The notes under the pieces are model-generated. The model was not told the origin of the DNA and ran no database searches. It was given only the letters and a program-made list of their open reading frames with translations. Below are positions 15,062 through 22,817 of a stretch of DNA of 64,000 bases, one piece after another. Position 1 is the first letter of the stretch. Every line of letters begins with the position of its first letter. A program made the translations under genes and the position numbers. Source of the DNA: Burkholderiales bacterium (lineage in GTDB: Bacteria; Pseudomonadota; Gammaproteobacteria; Burkholderiales; Burkholderiaceae_E); NCBI GenBank assembly GCA_020248665.1, contig JADCHE010000052.1, positions 1 through 64,000 of the forward strand, given 5' to 3'.

Positions 15062-15371
15062 GCTCGGGAGCCGCTTTTCCGCTGGGTACACTACCCGCCA
15101 GGTTCCCTTACGAACCCGCTCTTTCCCGCAGCATCCCGCGCCGGCCCGATCAATCTATGCATCACAGTAAGGGCGGGTTCGCGGGGTCAACCAAACACCA
15201 CCAACTCGAAGGGCCCGGATACGCTCCGGGCCCTTTCCTTTTCCCGAGGTCCGCGTCGGTTCCACCTGACGAGCGCGGCGGCGCGGCAGGGCGGGGCGGG
15301 CGGCGAGCTTGACCTGTGCGTCGGGTTGGTGCGGCAATGAGGCTCCCTGCCCACCTTCCCGCCGGACCGTC
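15062..15371. other. Island-chromosome junction region, no gene
   Basis: 310 bases without a supported gene. It contains CACCAACTCGAA at about 15198-15209, a terminator at 15210-15243, and then GC-rich sequence leading to the PliG-like gene. No start or coding pattern was convincing. Confidence 0.6.
15210..15243 (+). terminator. Rho-independent terminator at the right edge of the island
   Basis: AGGGCCCGGA (15210-15219) pairs with TCCGGGCCCT (15225-15234) around a five-base loop, followed by TTCCTTTT. No gene with a matching stop lies directly upstream; it may be the ancestral ssrA terminator displaced by the island. Confidence 0.85.
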
Positions 15372-16100
15372 ATGCCCCCTACCCTCGCGCCCGCGCTCCT
15401 CGCCGCTGCGCTGCTGCTGCCTTCGGGCGCCGCGCCAGCCTCGGGCATCGAGCAGCGCGCCGTGCAGTTCGCCAAGGGCACCTCGTCCGCGACCGTCAAG
15501 GGGACCCTCGAGGGCGATCGCACCGTCGACTTCGTGCTCCGCGCGAAAGCCGGGCAGACGATGCGCGTGACCCTGGAGACGCGCCACCCCGCGCTGTACT
15601 TCAACGTGCTGCCGCCGGGCTCCGAGACGGCGCTGCACGTCGGGTCGTCCGGCGGCAACGCGTGGACAGGGAGCCTGCCCGCCGACGGCGAGTACCGGGT
15701 GCGCACGTACCTGATGCGCAGCGCGGCGCGACGCGGCGAGCGCGGCAGCTACGCGCTCACGATCGGTGTCGACGGCGCGGGCGGGGCATCGGCGCCCGTC
15801 GCGCCGAGCACCGACGCGAAGGTGCCGGGCACGCGCTTCCACGCGACCGGTCAGGTGCCCTGCGCGATCGGCGCGGCTCCGGACAAGCCCTGCGACTTCG
15901 GTGTGGTGCGCGGCGGCGCCGGGCGCGCCGAGGTGACCGTCACGTCACCCGGCGGATCCGCGCGCGTGCTCAGGTTCTCGGGCGCAACCGTGACTGCGGA
16001 CGGCTCGGTGAAGGCCGAGAAGCGCGGGGACGAGTGGCGGATCGAGGTCGACGAGGTCGAGCGCTACCGCATTCCCGATGCGGTGGTGAACGGCGGCTGA
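15372..16100 (+). CDS. Secreted beta-sandwich protein resembling PliG-type lysozyme inhibitors
   Basis: 242 residues. A signal peptide (PPTLAPALLAAALLLPSGA) is followed by a domain (about 28-135) with the pattern VQFAKGTSSATVKGTLEGD, FVLRAKAGQTMRV, LPADGEYRVRTYLMRSAARR. The same order of blocks occurs in E. coli PliG, the inhibitor of g-type lysozyme; many homologues carry the uninformative label 'DNA breaking-rejoining protein'. A second domain of about 90 residues with two cysteines follows, probably a disulfide in a beta-rich module. The protein is predicted periplasmic. It precedes a phospholipase D lipoprotein gene by 78 bases. Lysozyme inhibition is an inference from fold-level similarity only. 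Confidence 0.72.
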   Translation: MPPTLAPALLAAALLLPSGAAPASGIEQRAVQFAKGTSSATVKGTLEGDRTVDFVLRAKAGQTMRVTLETRHPALYFNVLPPGSETALHVGSSGGNAWTGSLPADGEYRVRTYLMRSAARRGERGSYALTIGVDGAGGASAPVAPSTDAKVPGTRFHATGQVPCAIGAAPDKPCDFGVVRGGAGRAEVTVTSPGGSARVLRFSGATVTADGSVKAEKRGDEWRIEVDEVERYRIPDAVVNGG

Positions 16101-16178
16101 GCGCGCGGAACCGGCGCCGTGCGCAGCGACGCGTCCACCCCGACTCCGGGCCCCGTGTCCCGGAGACGCCGGCCGCGC

Positions 16179-17726
16179 ATGCGCGCCGCCCTCGCCGCGA
16201 TCGCGACCGCGGCCGGCCTGCTGCTCGCCGGCTGCGCGACCCCGCCGCCGCCGCCCGCGCCGGTCCCCTCGTCCGCGCGTCCCCCGGCACCCGCCGGCCC
16301 GCTCGCCGACGCCGAGGCCGCGATCCGCGCGGCCCACGGTGCCGACGGCTCCGGCTTCGTCACGCTCGAGCGCGCGGAGGACGCGCTCGCGTGGCGGCTC
16401 GCGCTGATCGACTCGGCCCGCGACTCGCTCGACCTGCAGTACTACGTCTGGTTCGGCGACCGCGTCGGCCAGCTGCTGCTGGTGCGTGTGCTCGCGGCCG
16501 CGGACCGCGGCGTGCGGGTGCGACTGCTGGTCGACGACCTGAACACGATGCTGCACGACATGGGCACCGTGGAGGCGCGCGACGCGCTGCACGCCGCCCT
16601 CGACCGGCATCCGCACATCGAGGTGCGCGTCTTCAACGGCTGGCAGGGCCGCGACCTGCTGTCGCGCGTGGCCGAAGGCACCTGGCACTTCACGCGGCTC
16701 AACCGGCGGATGCACACCAAGCAGCTGGTGGCGGACAACCGGGCGGCGGTCATCGGCGGGCGCAACATCGGCGACGAGTACTTCGGGCTGAACGCCGACT
16801 TCAACTTCCATGACCTCGACGTGCTCGGCGTCGGGCCGGTCGCGCGCGAGGCGAGCGCGGTCTTCGACCGCTACTGGAACAGCGGCTGGGCGGGCCGGCT
16901 GGCGCCCGCCCCCGCGTCGACGGCGCGCCTGCCCGAGCCCTCGGCCGCGGCCGCGCGCGCGATCGCCGACCTGCACGCCGATCCGCGTGCGCGCGCGATC
17001 CTGGAGGGCCGCCGATCGTGGGCACCCGAGCTGTCGCGGCTCGCCGCCGCGCACCCCGGCCGCGGCCGGGTCTTCGCGGACCCGCCGTCGCGCGACGAGG
17101 CGGTGCGCAACCGGATGCCGGAGACCTTCCGCGCGCTGCTGCGCTCGGCACGCCGCGAGGTGCTGCTCGTCAACGCGTACATCATCCCGGACGAGACCTT
17201 CGTCGCCGACCTGCGCGAACTGAGCGCGCGCGGCGTGTCGATCCGGATCCTGACCAACTCGCTGTCCTCGCACGACGTGCCGGCGGTCAACAGCCACTAC
17301 GAGTCGTGGCGTGGCGCGATCCTCGGCGCCGGCGCCGTGCTGCACGAGCTGCGCTCGGACCCGGCGATCCAGGCGACGCTGGTGGAAACCGCACCGGTGC
17401 GCGGCCGCTTCACCGGCCTGCACACGAAGGCGCTGGTCGTCGACCGCGAACGCAGCTTCGTGGGCTCGATGAACCTCGATCCGCGCTCGGAGGTCTTCAA
17501 CGCCGAGATGGGCGTGATCGTCGACAGCGTGCCGCTCGCGCGCGAGCTGGCCGCCGCGATGGAGCGGGACATGTCGGGCGCGAACGCGTGGCGCGTCGCG
17601 CCGGGTCCGGACGGCGCGTTGCGCTGGACCAGCGACGCGGGCACCCTCGATCGCCAGCCGGCGCGCGACGTGTGGCAACGCGTCGCAAACGTGTTCTTCA
17701 AGCTCTTCCCGCCGTCGCTCTACTGA
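16179..17726 (+). CDS. Phospholipase D / cardiolipin synthase-like lipoprotein
   Basis: 515 residues with a lipoprotein signal (AALAAIATAAGLLLAGCATP; lipobox LAGC), a proline-rich spacer, and two HKD catalytic motifs: HTKQLVADNRAAVIGGRNIG (about residue 187) and HTKALVVDRERSFVGSMNLD (about residue 415). The layout is that of bacterial ClsC-type phospholipase D proteins that make or remodel cardiolipin. The lipobox, however, predicts a periplasmic, membrane-anchored enzyme. The ATG at 16179 is chosen because it starts the signal peptide; a GTG at 16119 would add 20 arginine-rich residues. The stop overlaps the next ATG (TGATG). Confidence 0.88.
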   Translation: MRAALAAIATAAGLLLAGCATPPPPPAPVPSSARPPAPAGPLADAEAAIRAAHGADGSGFVTLERAEDALAWRLALIDSARDSLDLQYYVWFGDRVGQLLLVRVLAAADRGVRVRLLVDDLNTMLHDMGTVEARDALHAALDRHPHIEVRVFNGWQGRDLLSRVAEGTWHFTRLNRRMHTKQLVADNRAAVIGGRNIGDEYFGLNADFNFHDLDVLGVGPVAREASAVFDRYWNSGWAGRLAPAPASTARLPEPSAAAARAIADLHADPRARAILEGRRSWAPELSRLAAAHPGRGRVFADPPSRDEAVRNRMPETFRALLRSARREVLLVNAYIIPDETFVADLRELSARGVSIRILTNSLSSHDVPAVNSHYESWRGAILGAGAVLHELRSDPAIQATLVETAPVRGRFTGLHTKALVVDRERSFVGSMNLDPRSEVFNAEMGVIVDSVPLARELAAAMERDMSGANAWRVAPGPDGALRWTSDAGTLDRQPARDVWQRVANVFFKLFPPSLY

Positions 17727-19567
17727 TGCGCGCCGCACGCCCGCTCCGCTTCGCGCGCCGCGCGGCCGCGCTCGTCGCGACCCTCGCGCTGTCCGCCTGC
17801 GCGGGCTTCGTGCCGCAGCCGGGGCCCGACCCCGAGCCGGACTACCCGGTGAGCTACCGCCCGCTCACCACGCCGATCGTCGCGATCGGCGACACGCAGG
17901 AGCACGAGTCGACCGGCGTGCCGCTGCACGACAACGACAACGCGATCGACGCCTTCGTCGAGGTGACGCAGCGTCCGCCCGAGCAGCCGCTGTTCGGCCG
18001 GCGGATCATGGAGTGGGCGCTGCAGTCGCACCGCGACGAGCCGTTCCTGCACCTGGGCGACGTGATGGACCTGTCGTGCCGCTCCGAAGCGGAGCGGATG
18101 TCGCGCATCTTCTCGACGGCCGGCCGGTCCGGGGCGATCGTCCCGGGCAACCACGACGGCCTGATGTTCGGCGTCTACGGCTACAACCCGCTCGCCGCGC
18201 AGGCCGATCCGGGCGCGCTCAAGTGGGACGCCGCTTGCCGGCGCGGCGCGGGCTACGAGGACGCGCGCTACAAGTCCAGCCGCGAGTCCTTCACCAAGCG
18301 GGACTTCATCGCCCACTACCTCGAGACGCAGGCGCGCGGCCCGCATCCGCTGCCCGGGCTGACGCCGCCGCCGCCGACGGGCTCGCTGCGCGTGAGCTGG
18401 ACGCATCCCGACGCGAACGCGTTCGTCTCGGCGATCCAGGCGCGACTGATCGACGGCGACGGCTACGCCGACTCGTTCGTCGCGCAGCGTCTGCGGCTGC
18501 CGCGCGCGCCGGAGGCCGATCGCGGCGTCGTGGTGATCGCGATCGACACGAACCAGGCCGGGCCGCTGGTGAGCGCATGGGACACCGCGATGGGCCGCAG
18601 CCCCGGCAGCGTCGGGCACGTGCGCACGGACCAGATCGACGCGATCCGCCCCTGGATCGAGCAGGCCGCGGCCGCCGGCGACATCGTCGTCTTCGCGGGG
18701 CACCACAACTGGGGCTCGCTCGGGCTGCCGAGCCGCGCGATGCTGCGCGAGCTGATGCGCGGCCTGGCGCATCCGCTCGTCTACCTGTCGGCGCACACGC
18801 ACCGCGGCTTCTGGGCGGTGCACCGTGCGCTCGACCGCCGTCCGCTGCTCGAGCTCAACGTCAGCTCGCTGTCGGACTGGCCGATCGCCTACCGGCGCAT
18901 CCGCTTCGCCTACGACGCGGTCGCGAACCGGCTGAAGGTCGAAGGCGAGCTGATGCCCGCGGGCGAACGGCCGCACGCGTCGGACGCCGACCTGCTCGCC
19001 GCCTGGCGCACGCAGACCTGCGAGCGCGCGGGCTTCCGCCCCGACTACCTGCGCATGGTCGAGAAGGGGCTCGTCGAGCGGCAGCGGGCGGCGCGGGGCG
19101 GTCTGCTCACCTGGCTGCGCGAGGAGTTCGCCGGCGAGTGCGCCGACTGCGAGCTCGACCGCTACGTGCGGGCCAATGCCTACCAGGACGAGATGCTGCT
19201 CGCGCTGATCGAGACCGGCCTGCACCTCGGCCCGGACGCCGCACCGCTCGAGGCGGCCCGGCTGCCCGCCCACTGCGGCCGGGACGGCTGGTACCGGTGC
19301 GCGACCCGGCTGCTCGCCGAGGCGCCCACCGACCTCGCGGGCCAGCGCGCGCTGTTCCGCCGGAAGGCCGCGGTGGTCGAGGTGATCGGCGACCGGCTCG
19401 ACGACCTCGACGCGCCGCAGGCGAAGGCCTACATGACCTGCCGCGCGGTGCAGGCCGCGAAGGTGGACTTCGACGAGACGCCCGACGACCGCAACGTCAA
19501 CCGGGGCGAGGCCAAGCGCCGCGCGGAGCAGTTCTTCCGCGTCGACGCGAGCGTGGGGATGCAGTGA
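17726..19567 (+). CDS. Calcineurin-like metallophosphoesterase lipoprotein
   Basis: 613 residues. The signal peptide ends in LSACAG (lipobox), then a metallophosphoesterase core: IGDTQEHE, FLHLGDVMDLSC, VPGNHDG, FAGHHNWGS and LSAHTHRGF provide the metal-binding Asp/Asn/His set in order. The C-terminal 230 residues are helical with several cysteines (ADCELDRY, PAHCGRDGWYRCATR) and match no domain I recognise. Its start overlaps the stop of the phospholipase D gene by one base, and its stop overlaps the GTG of the following lipoprotein gene, so three products are co-translated. The substrate may be a phospholipid headgroup or another periplasmic phosphoester. Confidence 0.85.
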   Translation: MRAARPLRFARRAAALVATLALSACAGFVPQPGPDPEPDYPVSYRPLTTPIVAIGDTQEHESTGVPLHDNDNAIDAFVEVTQRPPEQPLFGRRIMEWALQSHRDEPFLHLGDVMDLSCRSEAERMSRIFSTAGRSGAIVPGNHDGLMFGVYGYNPLAAQADPGALKWDAACRRGAGYEDARYKSSRESFTKRDFIAHYLETQARGPHPLPGLTPPPPTGSLRVSWTHPDANAFVSAIQARLIDGDGYADSFVAQRLRLPRAPEADRGVVVIAIDTNQAGPLVSAWDTAMGRSPGSVGHVRTDQIDAIRPWIEQAAAAGDIVVFAGHHNWGSLGLPSRAMLRELMRGLAHPLVYLSAHTHRGFWAVHRALDRRPLLELNVSSLSDWPIAYRRIRFAYDAVANRLKVEGELMPAGERPHASDADLLAAWRTQTCERAGFRPDYLRMVEKGLVERQRAARGGLLTWLREEFAGECADCELDRYVRANAYQDEMLLALIETGLHLGPDAAPLEAARLPAHCGRDGWYRCATRLLAEAPTDLAGQRALFRRKAAVVEVIGDRLDDLDAPQAKAYMTCRAVQAAKVDFDETPDDRNVNRGEAKRRAEQFFRVDASVGMQ

Positions 19568-20017
19568 GCACGCGACGCGCTCGGCCGCCGGCGCTCGCCG
19601 CGGCGCTGGCGGTCGGGCTCGGCGCCGCGGGCTGCTCGAGCGACACGCTGTTCGCCCCCGACCTGCGCTCGACCGTCGCCACCGCCACCGTGCCGTTCGC
19701 GCTGGTCGGCGGCACGGACGGCCGCGCGCGGTTCCGCGAGGCCTTCTGCGCGGCGGCCGGTCGCGAGCGCGCGTCGGCGCTGTCCGTCGAGGAGTGCGAC
19801 GCGCTGCTCGTGCGGCTGCGCGACGCTGCTCGGCTACGCGAACGCCGACCACTGGACGATCGCGTCGAACCTCTCGGGCAGCGCGAACCCGATCGTGCGC
19901 GCGGCCGCGGGCGCGATGCCGTTCCCGCGGCGGGCGATGGTCGAGGCGCTCGTGGAGACGATCCGCGCCGATCTGGCCGCGGGCACGCCGGCCGGCGCAC
20001 CGCGCGCCGTACGCTGA
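19564..20017 (+). pseudogene. Small lipoprotein with an apparent +1 frameshift
   Basis: A GTG start at 19564 (overlapping GTGA) opens a lipoprotein signal (ALAAALAVGLGAAGCSSD) and about 85 sensible residues ending LLVRLRDA. From about 19825 the sensible sequence switches to the next frame: LLGYANADHWTIASNLSGSA and on to AMVEALVETIRADLAAG, with a stop at 20015-20017. Reading straight on gives an arginine-rich nonsense tail. One extra base near 19825 explains both halves, giving an intact product of about 150 residues. It could be a real mutation or a sequencing error. No domain recognised. Confidence 0.7.
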
Positions 20018-20056
20018 GCCGCGCTCGCCTGCCCGACGCCGGGACCCGGCCCGTCA

Positions 20057-20072
20057 GGGTGTCGGGACACCC
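20057..20072. terminator. Hairpin between convergent genes
   Basis: GGGTGTC (20057-20063) and GACACCC (20066-20072) form a perfect seven-base stem with a two-base loop between the convergent lipoprotein and methyltransferase genes. There is no T run, so the terminator role is tentative. Confidence 0.35.
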
Positions 20073-20084
20073 GCGGGCGATCGC

Positions 20085-20897
20085 TCAGGGGCGCAGCTCG
20101 AGCCGCCCGTCCCGCACCGTCCCGCGCAGCGCCCGCCCGCCGGCGTCGAGCACCACGTCCGCGCCGCGTACCGTGCCCGCGACCGGTAACGCGCGGCCGT
20201 CGCGGCGCAGCGTCCCGGAGAGCTTCTGGTAGGTCTGCTCGAGCGTCAGTGCGCCCGCGGGCGTGTGGTGCGCACCCGCCACGCGCGCCGGAACGATCCA
20301 GAGCATCGCCGTGCACCAGGGGTCGTCGCAGCCTGCGTCGCGCGACACGGTGGCCGTCTCGTCGGCCTGCCAGTCGCCCATGCCGAAGGTGTTCGAGACG
20401 ATCCGCGTGCCCGGCTTCAGCGCGAGCAGCGTCGGGCGCAGCTTCAGGTTGATCTCGGTCAGCAGGAACATCGTGATCACCGTCGCCCCGGACAGGTCCT
20501 GCTCGAACAGGTCGCGGACCTCGAAGCGCGCGCGGTCGGCGACCCCCTCGCGCTCGGCGCGCTGCCGCGCGAGGCGAACCAGGTCGGCGTTCAGCTCGAT
20601 GCCGAGCGCCTGCGCGCCGCGCTTCGCCGCCGCGACGACGGTGCGCCCGTCCCCGGAGCCGAGGTCGATCAGCACGTCGTCGCGCCCGAGCTTCGCCATG
20701 TCGAGCATCCGGGCGACGAGCGCGTCGGGGGTCGGCACCCAGACGACGTCCTTGCCGGGCTGGCCGACCTCGGGCCGGTAGGTGCCGGCGCCCGGCGCGG
20801 GGGCCTGCGCGGACGCGAGATCCCCCAGGGCGAGAGCGGCGAGGGCGGCGAGGACCGCGAGCGCGCGCAGCGGCGCGAAGGGGCGGATCGTCGTCAT
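20085..20897 (-). CDS. Exported class I SAM-dependent methyltransferase
   Basis: 270 residues. The N-terminus has a hydrophobic signal-like segment (LRALAVLAALAALALGDLAS followed by AQAP), unusual for an enzyme that needs cytoplasmic SAM. The methyltransferase core begins with PTPDALVARMLDMAKLGRDD and the SAM loop VLIDLGSGDGRTVVAAAKRG, with an acidic motif LGIELNADL. Homologues are often annotated only as 'methyltransferase' or class I SAM protein. The ATG overlaps the stop of the flavin monooxygenase gene by four bases, so the two are coupled. The substrate is unknown. Confidence 0.82.
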   Translation of the reverse strand: MTTIRPFAPLRALAVLAALAALALGDLASAQAPAPGAGTYRPEVGQPGKDVVWVPTPDALVARMLDMAKLGRDDVLIDLGSGDGRTVVAAAKRGAQALGIELNADLVRLARQRAEREGVADRARFEVRDLFEQDLSGATVITMFLLTEINLKLRPTLLALKPGTRIVSNTFGMGDWQADETATVSRDAGCDDPWCTAMLWIVPARVAGAHHTPAGALTLEQTYQKLSGTLRRDGRALPVAGTVRGADVVLDAGGRALRGTVRDGRLELRP

Positions 20898-22681
20898 GCG
20901 GCGGCCGCGCCGTGCACCGGCGTCGGCAGCCCCACGCTGCGCGCCTTGAGCTGCAGCGCGAGCTGCAGCGAGTAGAACCGCGACTGCTGCAGGTTGCCCC
21001 CGTGGATCCACAGGCCCGGCTGGCGCGTCGGCGACCACATGTTCCGCAGCTCGCCGTGCCACGGGCCCGGATCGCGCGTCGTGCCCGAGCCGAGCCCCCA
21101 GATCGGGCCGACGCGCTCGGCGACCTCGGGCGAGACCAGCGACGCGACCACGTCGGACAGCGGCCCGAAGCCGGTCGCGTGCACGATCAAGTCGGCCGGC
21201 AGCTCGCTGCCGTCGTCGAGCACGACCGAGCGCGCGCGCAGCCCGCGCACCCGCACGCCGCTGCGCAGGCCGATCCGGCCCTCGGCGACCAGCGCCGACG
21301 CGCCGACGTCGATGTAGTAGCCCGAGCCCCGCCGCAGGTACTTCAGCGACAGGCCGGTGTCGTCCTCGCCGAAGTCGAGCATGAAGCCCGCCGTGCGCAG
21401 CCGGTCGTAGAACGACGCGTCGCGCTCGCGGATCTGCGCGGTGACCGCCTTCTGCGACTCGGCGAGCAGCCGGTACGGCATCGACGCGAGCGTCATGTCG
21501 GCGCGCTCGGTGGTGATGCCGCGGCGCAGCGCGTCCTCGGAGAAGAGCCGCCCCCAGCCGAGCGCCTGCAGCGTCTCGGAGCGCGCGACCATCGTGCTCG
21601 ATCGCTGCAGCATCGTGACCTGCGCACCGTGTTCCCAGAGGTCGGCGCAGATGTCGTGCGCGGAGTTGTTCGAGCCGACGACGACGCAGCGCTTCCCGGC
21701 CCACGGCGCGCCGCCCGCGTACGCGCTCGAATGCACCTGCGTGCCCTCGAAGCCCTCCGCACCCGGGAACGACGGCACCTGCGGCAGCCCGGACAGGCCG
21801 GTGGCGAGCACAAGCTGGCGCGGGCGCAGCACGGCCGGCTCGCCGTCGCGCTCGAGCTCGACGACCCAGCCGTCGGCCGCCTCGTCACGGCGCGCCGTCA
21901 CGCAGGTCGTCGCGCTCCAGACGTCGAGCTCCATGATCCGGGCGTAGGCCTCGAGCCAGTCGCCCATCTTGTCCTTGGGCGTGAACACCGGCCAGTGGTC
22001 GGGGAAGGGGAGGTACGGCATGTGGTCGTACCAGACCGGGTCGTGCAGCACCAGCGAGCGGTAGCGGCTGCGCCAGGCGTCGCCGGGCCGCGCGTGCCGG
22101 TCGACGACCAGCGCCGGCACGCCGAGGCGCTTGAGCCGCGCGGCGAGCGCGAGCCCGCCCTGCCCCCCGCCGACGATCAGCACTTCGGGCTGCACGGTGC
22201 GGCCGAGCGCGGCGCGCCACGCCTCGCGCGCCTCGAGCCAGGTCGGCAGGCCGCGACCGTACGCGCCGTGCTCGACCCCGAGCGGCCGCCGCTCTCCGGC
22301 CGGCTCCTCGTGGCCCTTCAGTTCGGCGAGCATCGTCATCAGCGTCCACGCGCGGCCGTCGCGCAGCCGCAGCACCGCGCGGCCGCGGCCGACCGAGGTC
22401 TCGAAGCGCAGCCACGCCTCGACCGTCCCGTTCGATTCGCTCGCCGCCCCGTCCAGCGTCCAGCCGGTCGGGCGGACCCGCGCGAGCGTCGCGCGCAGCA
22501 TCGCGGCGATCGACGCGCGGCCGTCCATCGTCCTCAGCGTCCAGGTGAACGCGGTCAGGTCGCGCCAGCAGCCGTCCTCGAGGAACAGCGCGGCGGCGGC
22601 GTCGGCGCGGCCGGCGTGCAGGGCGTCGTCGAGCTCGCGCAGCCAGCGCTCGGCGCGTTCGGTGGGAGTGGGCACGGTCAT
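20894..22681 (-). CDS. NAD(P)/FAD-dependent monooxygenase with N-terminal SnoaL-like domain
   Basis: 595 residues. Residues about 1-140 look like a SnoaL/NTF2-type cone (DDALHAGRADAAAALFLEDG). Residues about 165-580 form a flavin-containing monooxygenase with FAD loop LIVGGGQGGLALAARLKRLG, the PGDAWRSRYRSL FMO/Baeyer-Villiger-type segment, and the NADPH-binding VVVGSNNSAHDIC loop. The domain order is a known fusion in actinobacteria and proteobacteria; substrates are uncharacterised. Its stop overlaps the start of the exported methyltransferase (ATGA). A TATGCT element around 22728-22733 (minus strand) could be its -10 box. Confidence 0.87.
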   Translation of the reverse strand: MTVPTPTERAERWLRELDDALHAGRADAAAALFLEDGCWRDLTAFTWTLRTMDGRASIAAMLRATLARVRPTGWTLDGAASESNGTVEAWLRFETSVGRGRAVLRLRDGRAWTLMTMLAELKGHEEPAGERRPLGVEHGAYGRGLPTWLEAREAWRAALGRTVQPEVLIVGGGQGGLALAARLKRLGVPALVVDRHARPGDAWRSRYRSLVLHDPVWYDHMPYLPFPDHWPVFTPKDKMGDWLEAYARIMELDVWSATTCVTARRDEAADGWVVELERDGEPAVLRPRQLVLATGLSGLPQVPSFPGAEGFEGTQVHSSAYAGGAPWAGKRCVVVGSNNSAHDICADLWEHGAQVTMLQRSSTMVARSETLQALGWGRLFSEDALRRGITTERADMTLASMPYRLLAESQKAVTAQIRERDASFYDRLRTAGFMLDFGEDDTGLSLKYLRRGSGYYIDVGASALVAEGRIGLRSGVRVRGLRARSVVLDDGSELPADLIVHATGFGPLSDVVASLVSPEVAERVGPIWGLGSGTTRDPGPWHGELRNMWSPTRQPGLWIHGGNLQQSRFYSLQLALQLKARSVGLPTPVHGAAAA

Positions 22682-22817
22682 CGGGGCGTCGGCGCGGTGG
22701 CGCGCCGGGTAGCGGAAGCGTCGCGCCAGCATACCGCCCGCCGCCGCCGCGACGTTCCACGGACCCGCCCGCGGCCCCGCGCCCGCCGGCGCTGCCGGTG
22801 CGCGCCGCGCGCTCCCC

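Larger units (their letters stand above)
11590..15203. mobile_element. Decayed genomic island inserted at the 3' end of ssrA
   Basis: The stretch behind tmRNA looks visibly less GC-rich than its flanks and holds only accessory material: an IS21-like end, fic, a TacA-TacT-type pair, an IS5-like transposase scrap and a truncated jetD. A 21-base partial copy of the tmRNA T-arm region lies inside it (13201-13221, one mismatch to 11555-11575). No integrase gene survives. The right boundary is inferred from CACCAACTCGAA at about 15198-15209 followed by a terminator, which resembles sequence normally found after a tmRNA CCA end. Boundaries are therefore approximate. Confidence 0.65.

Noticed and set aside
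16119-16178. GTG at 16119 as the start of the phospholipase D lipoprotein
   Set aside because: It would add 20 arginine/proline-rich residues before a textbook lipoprotein signal that begins at the ATG at 16179.
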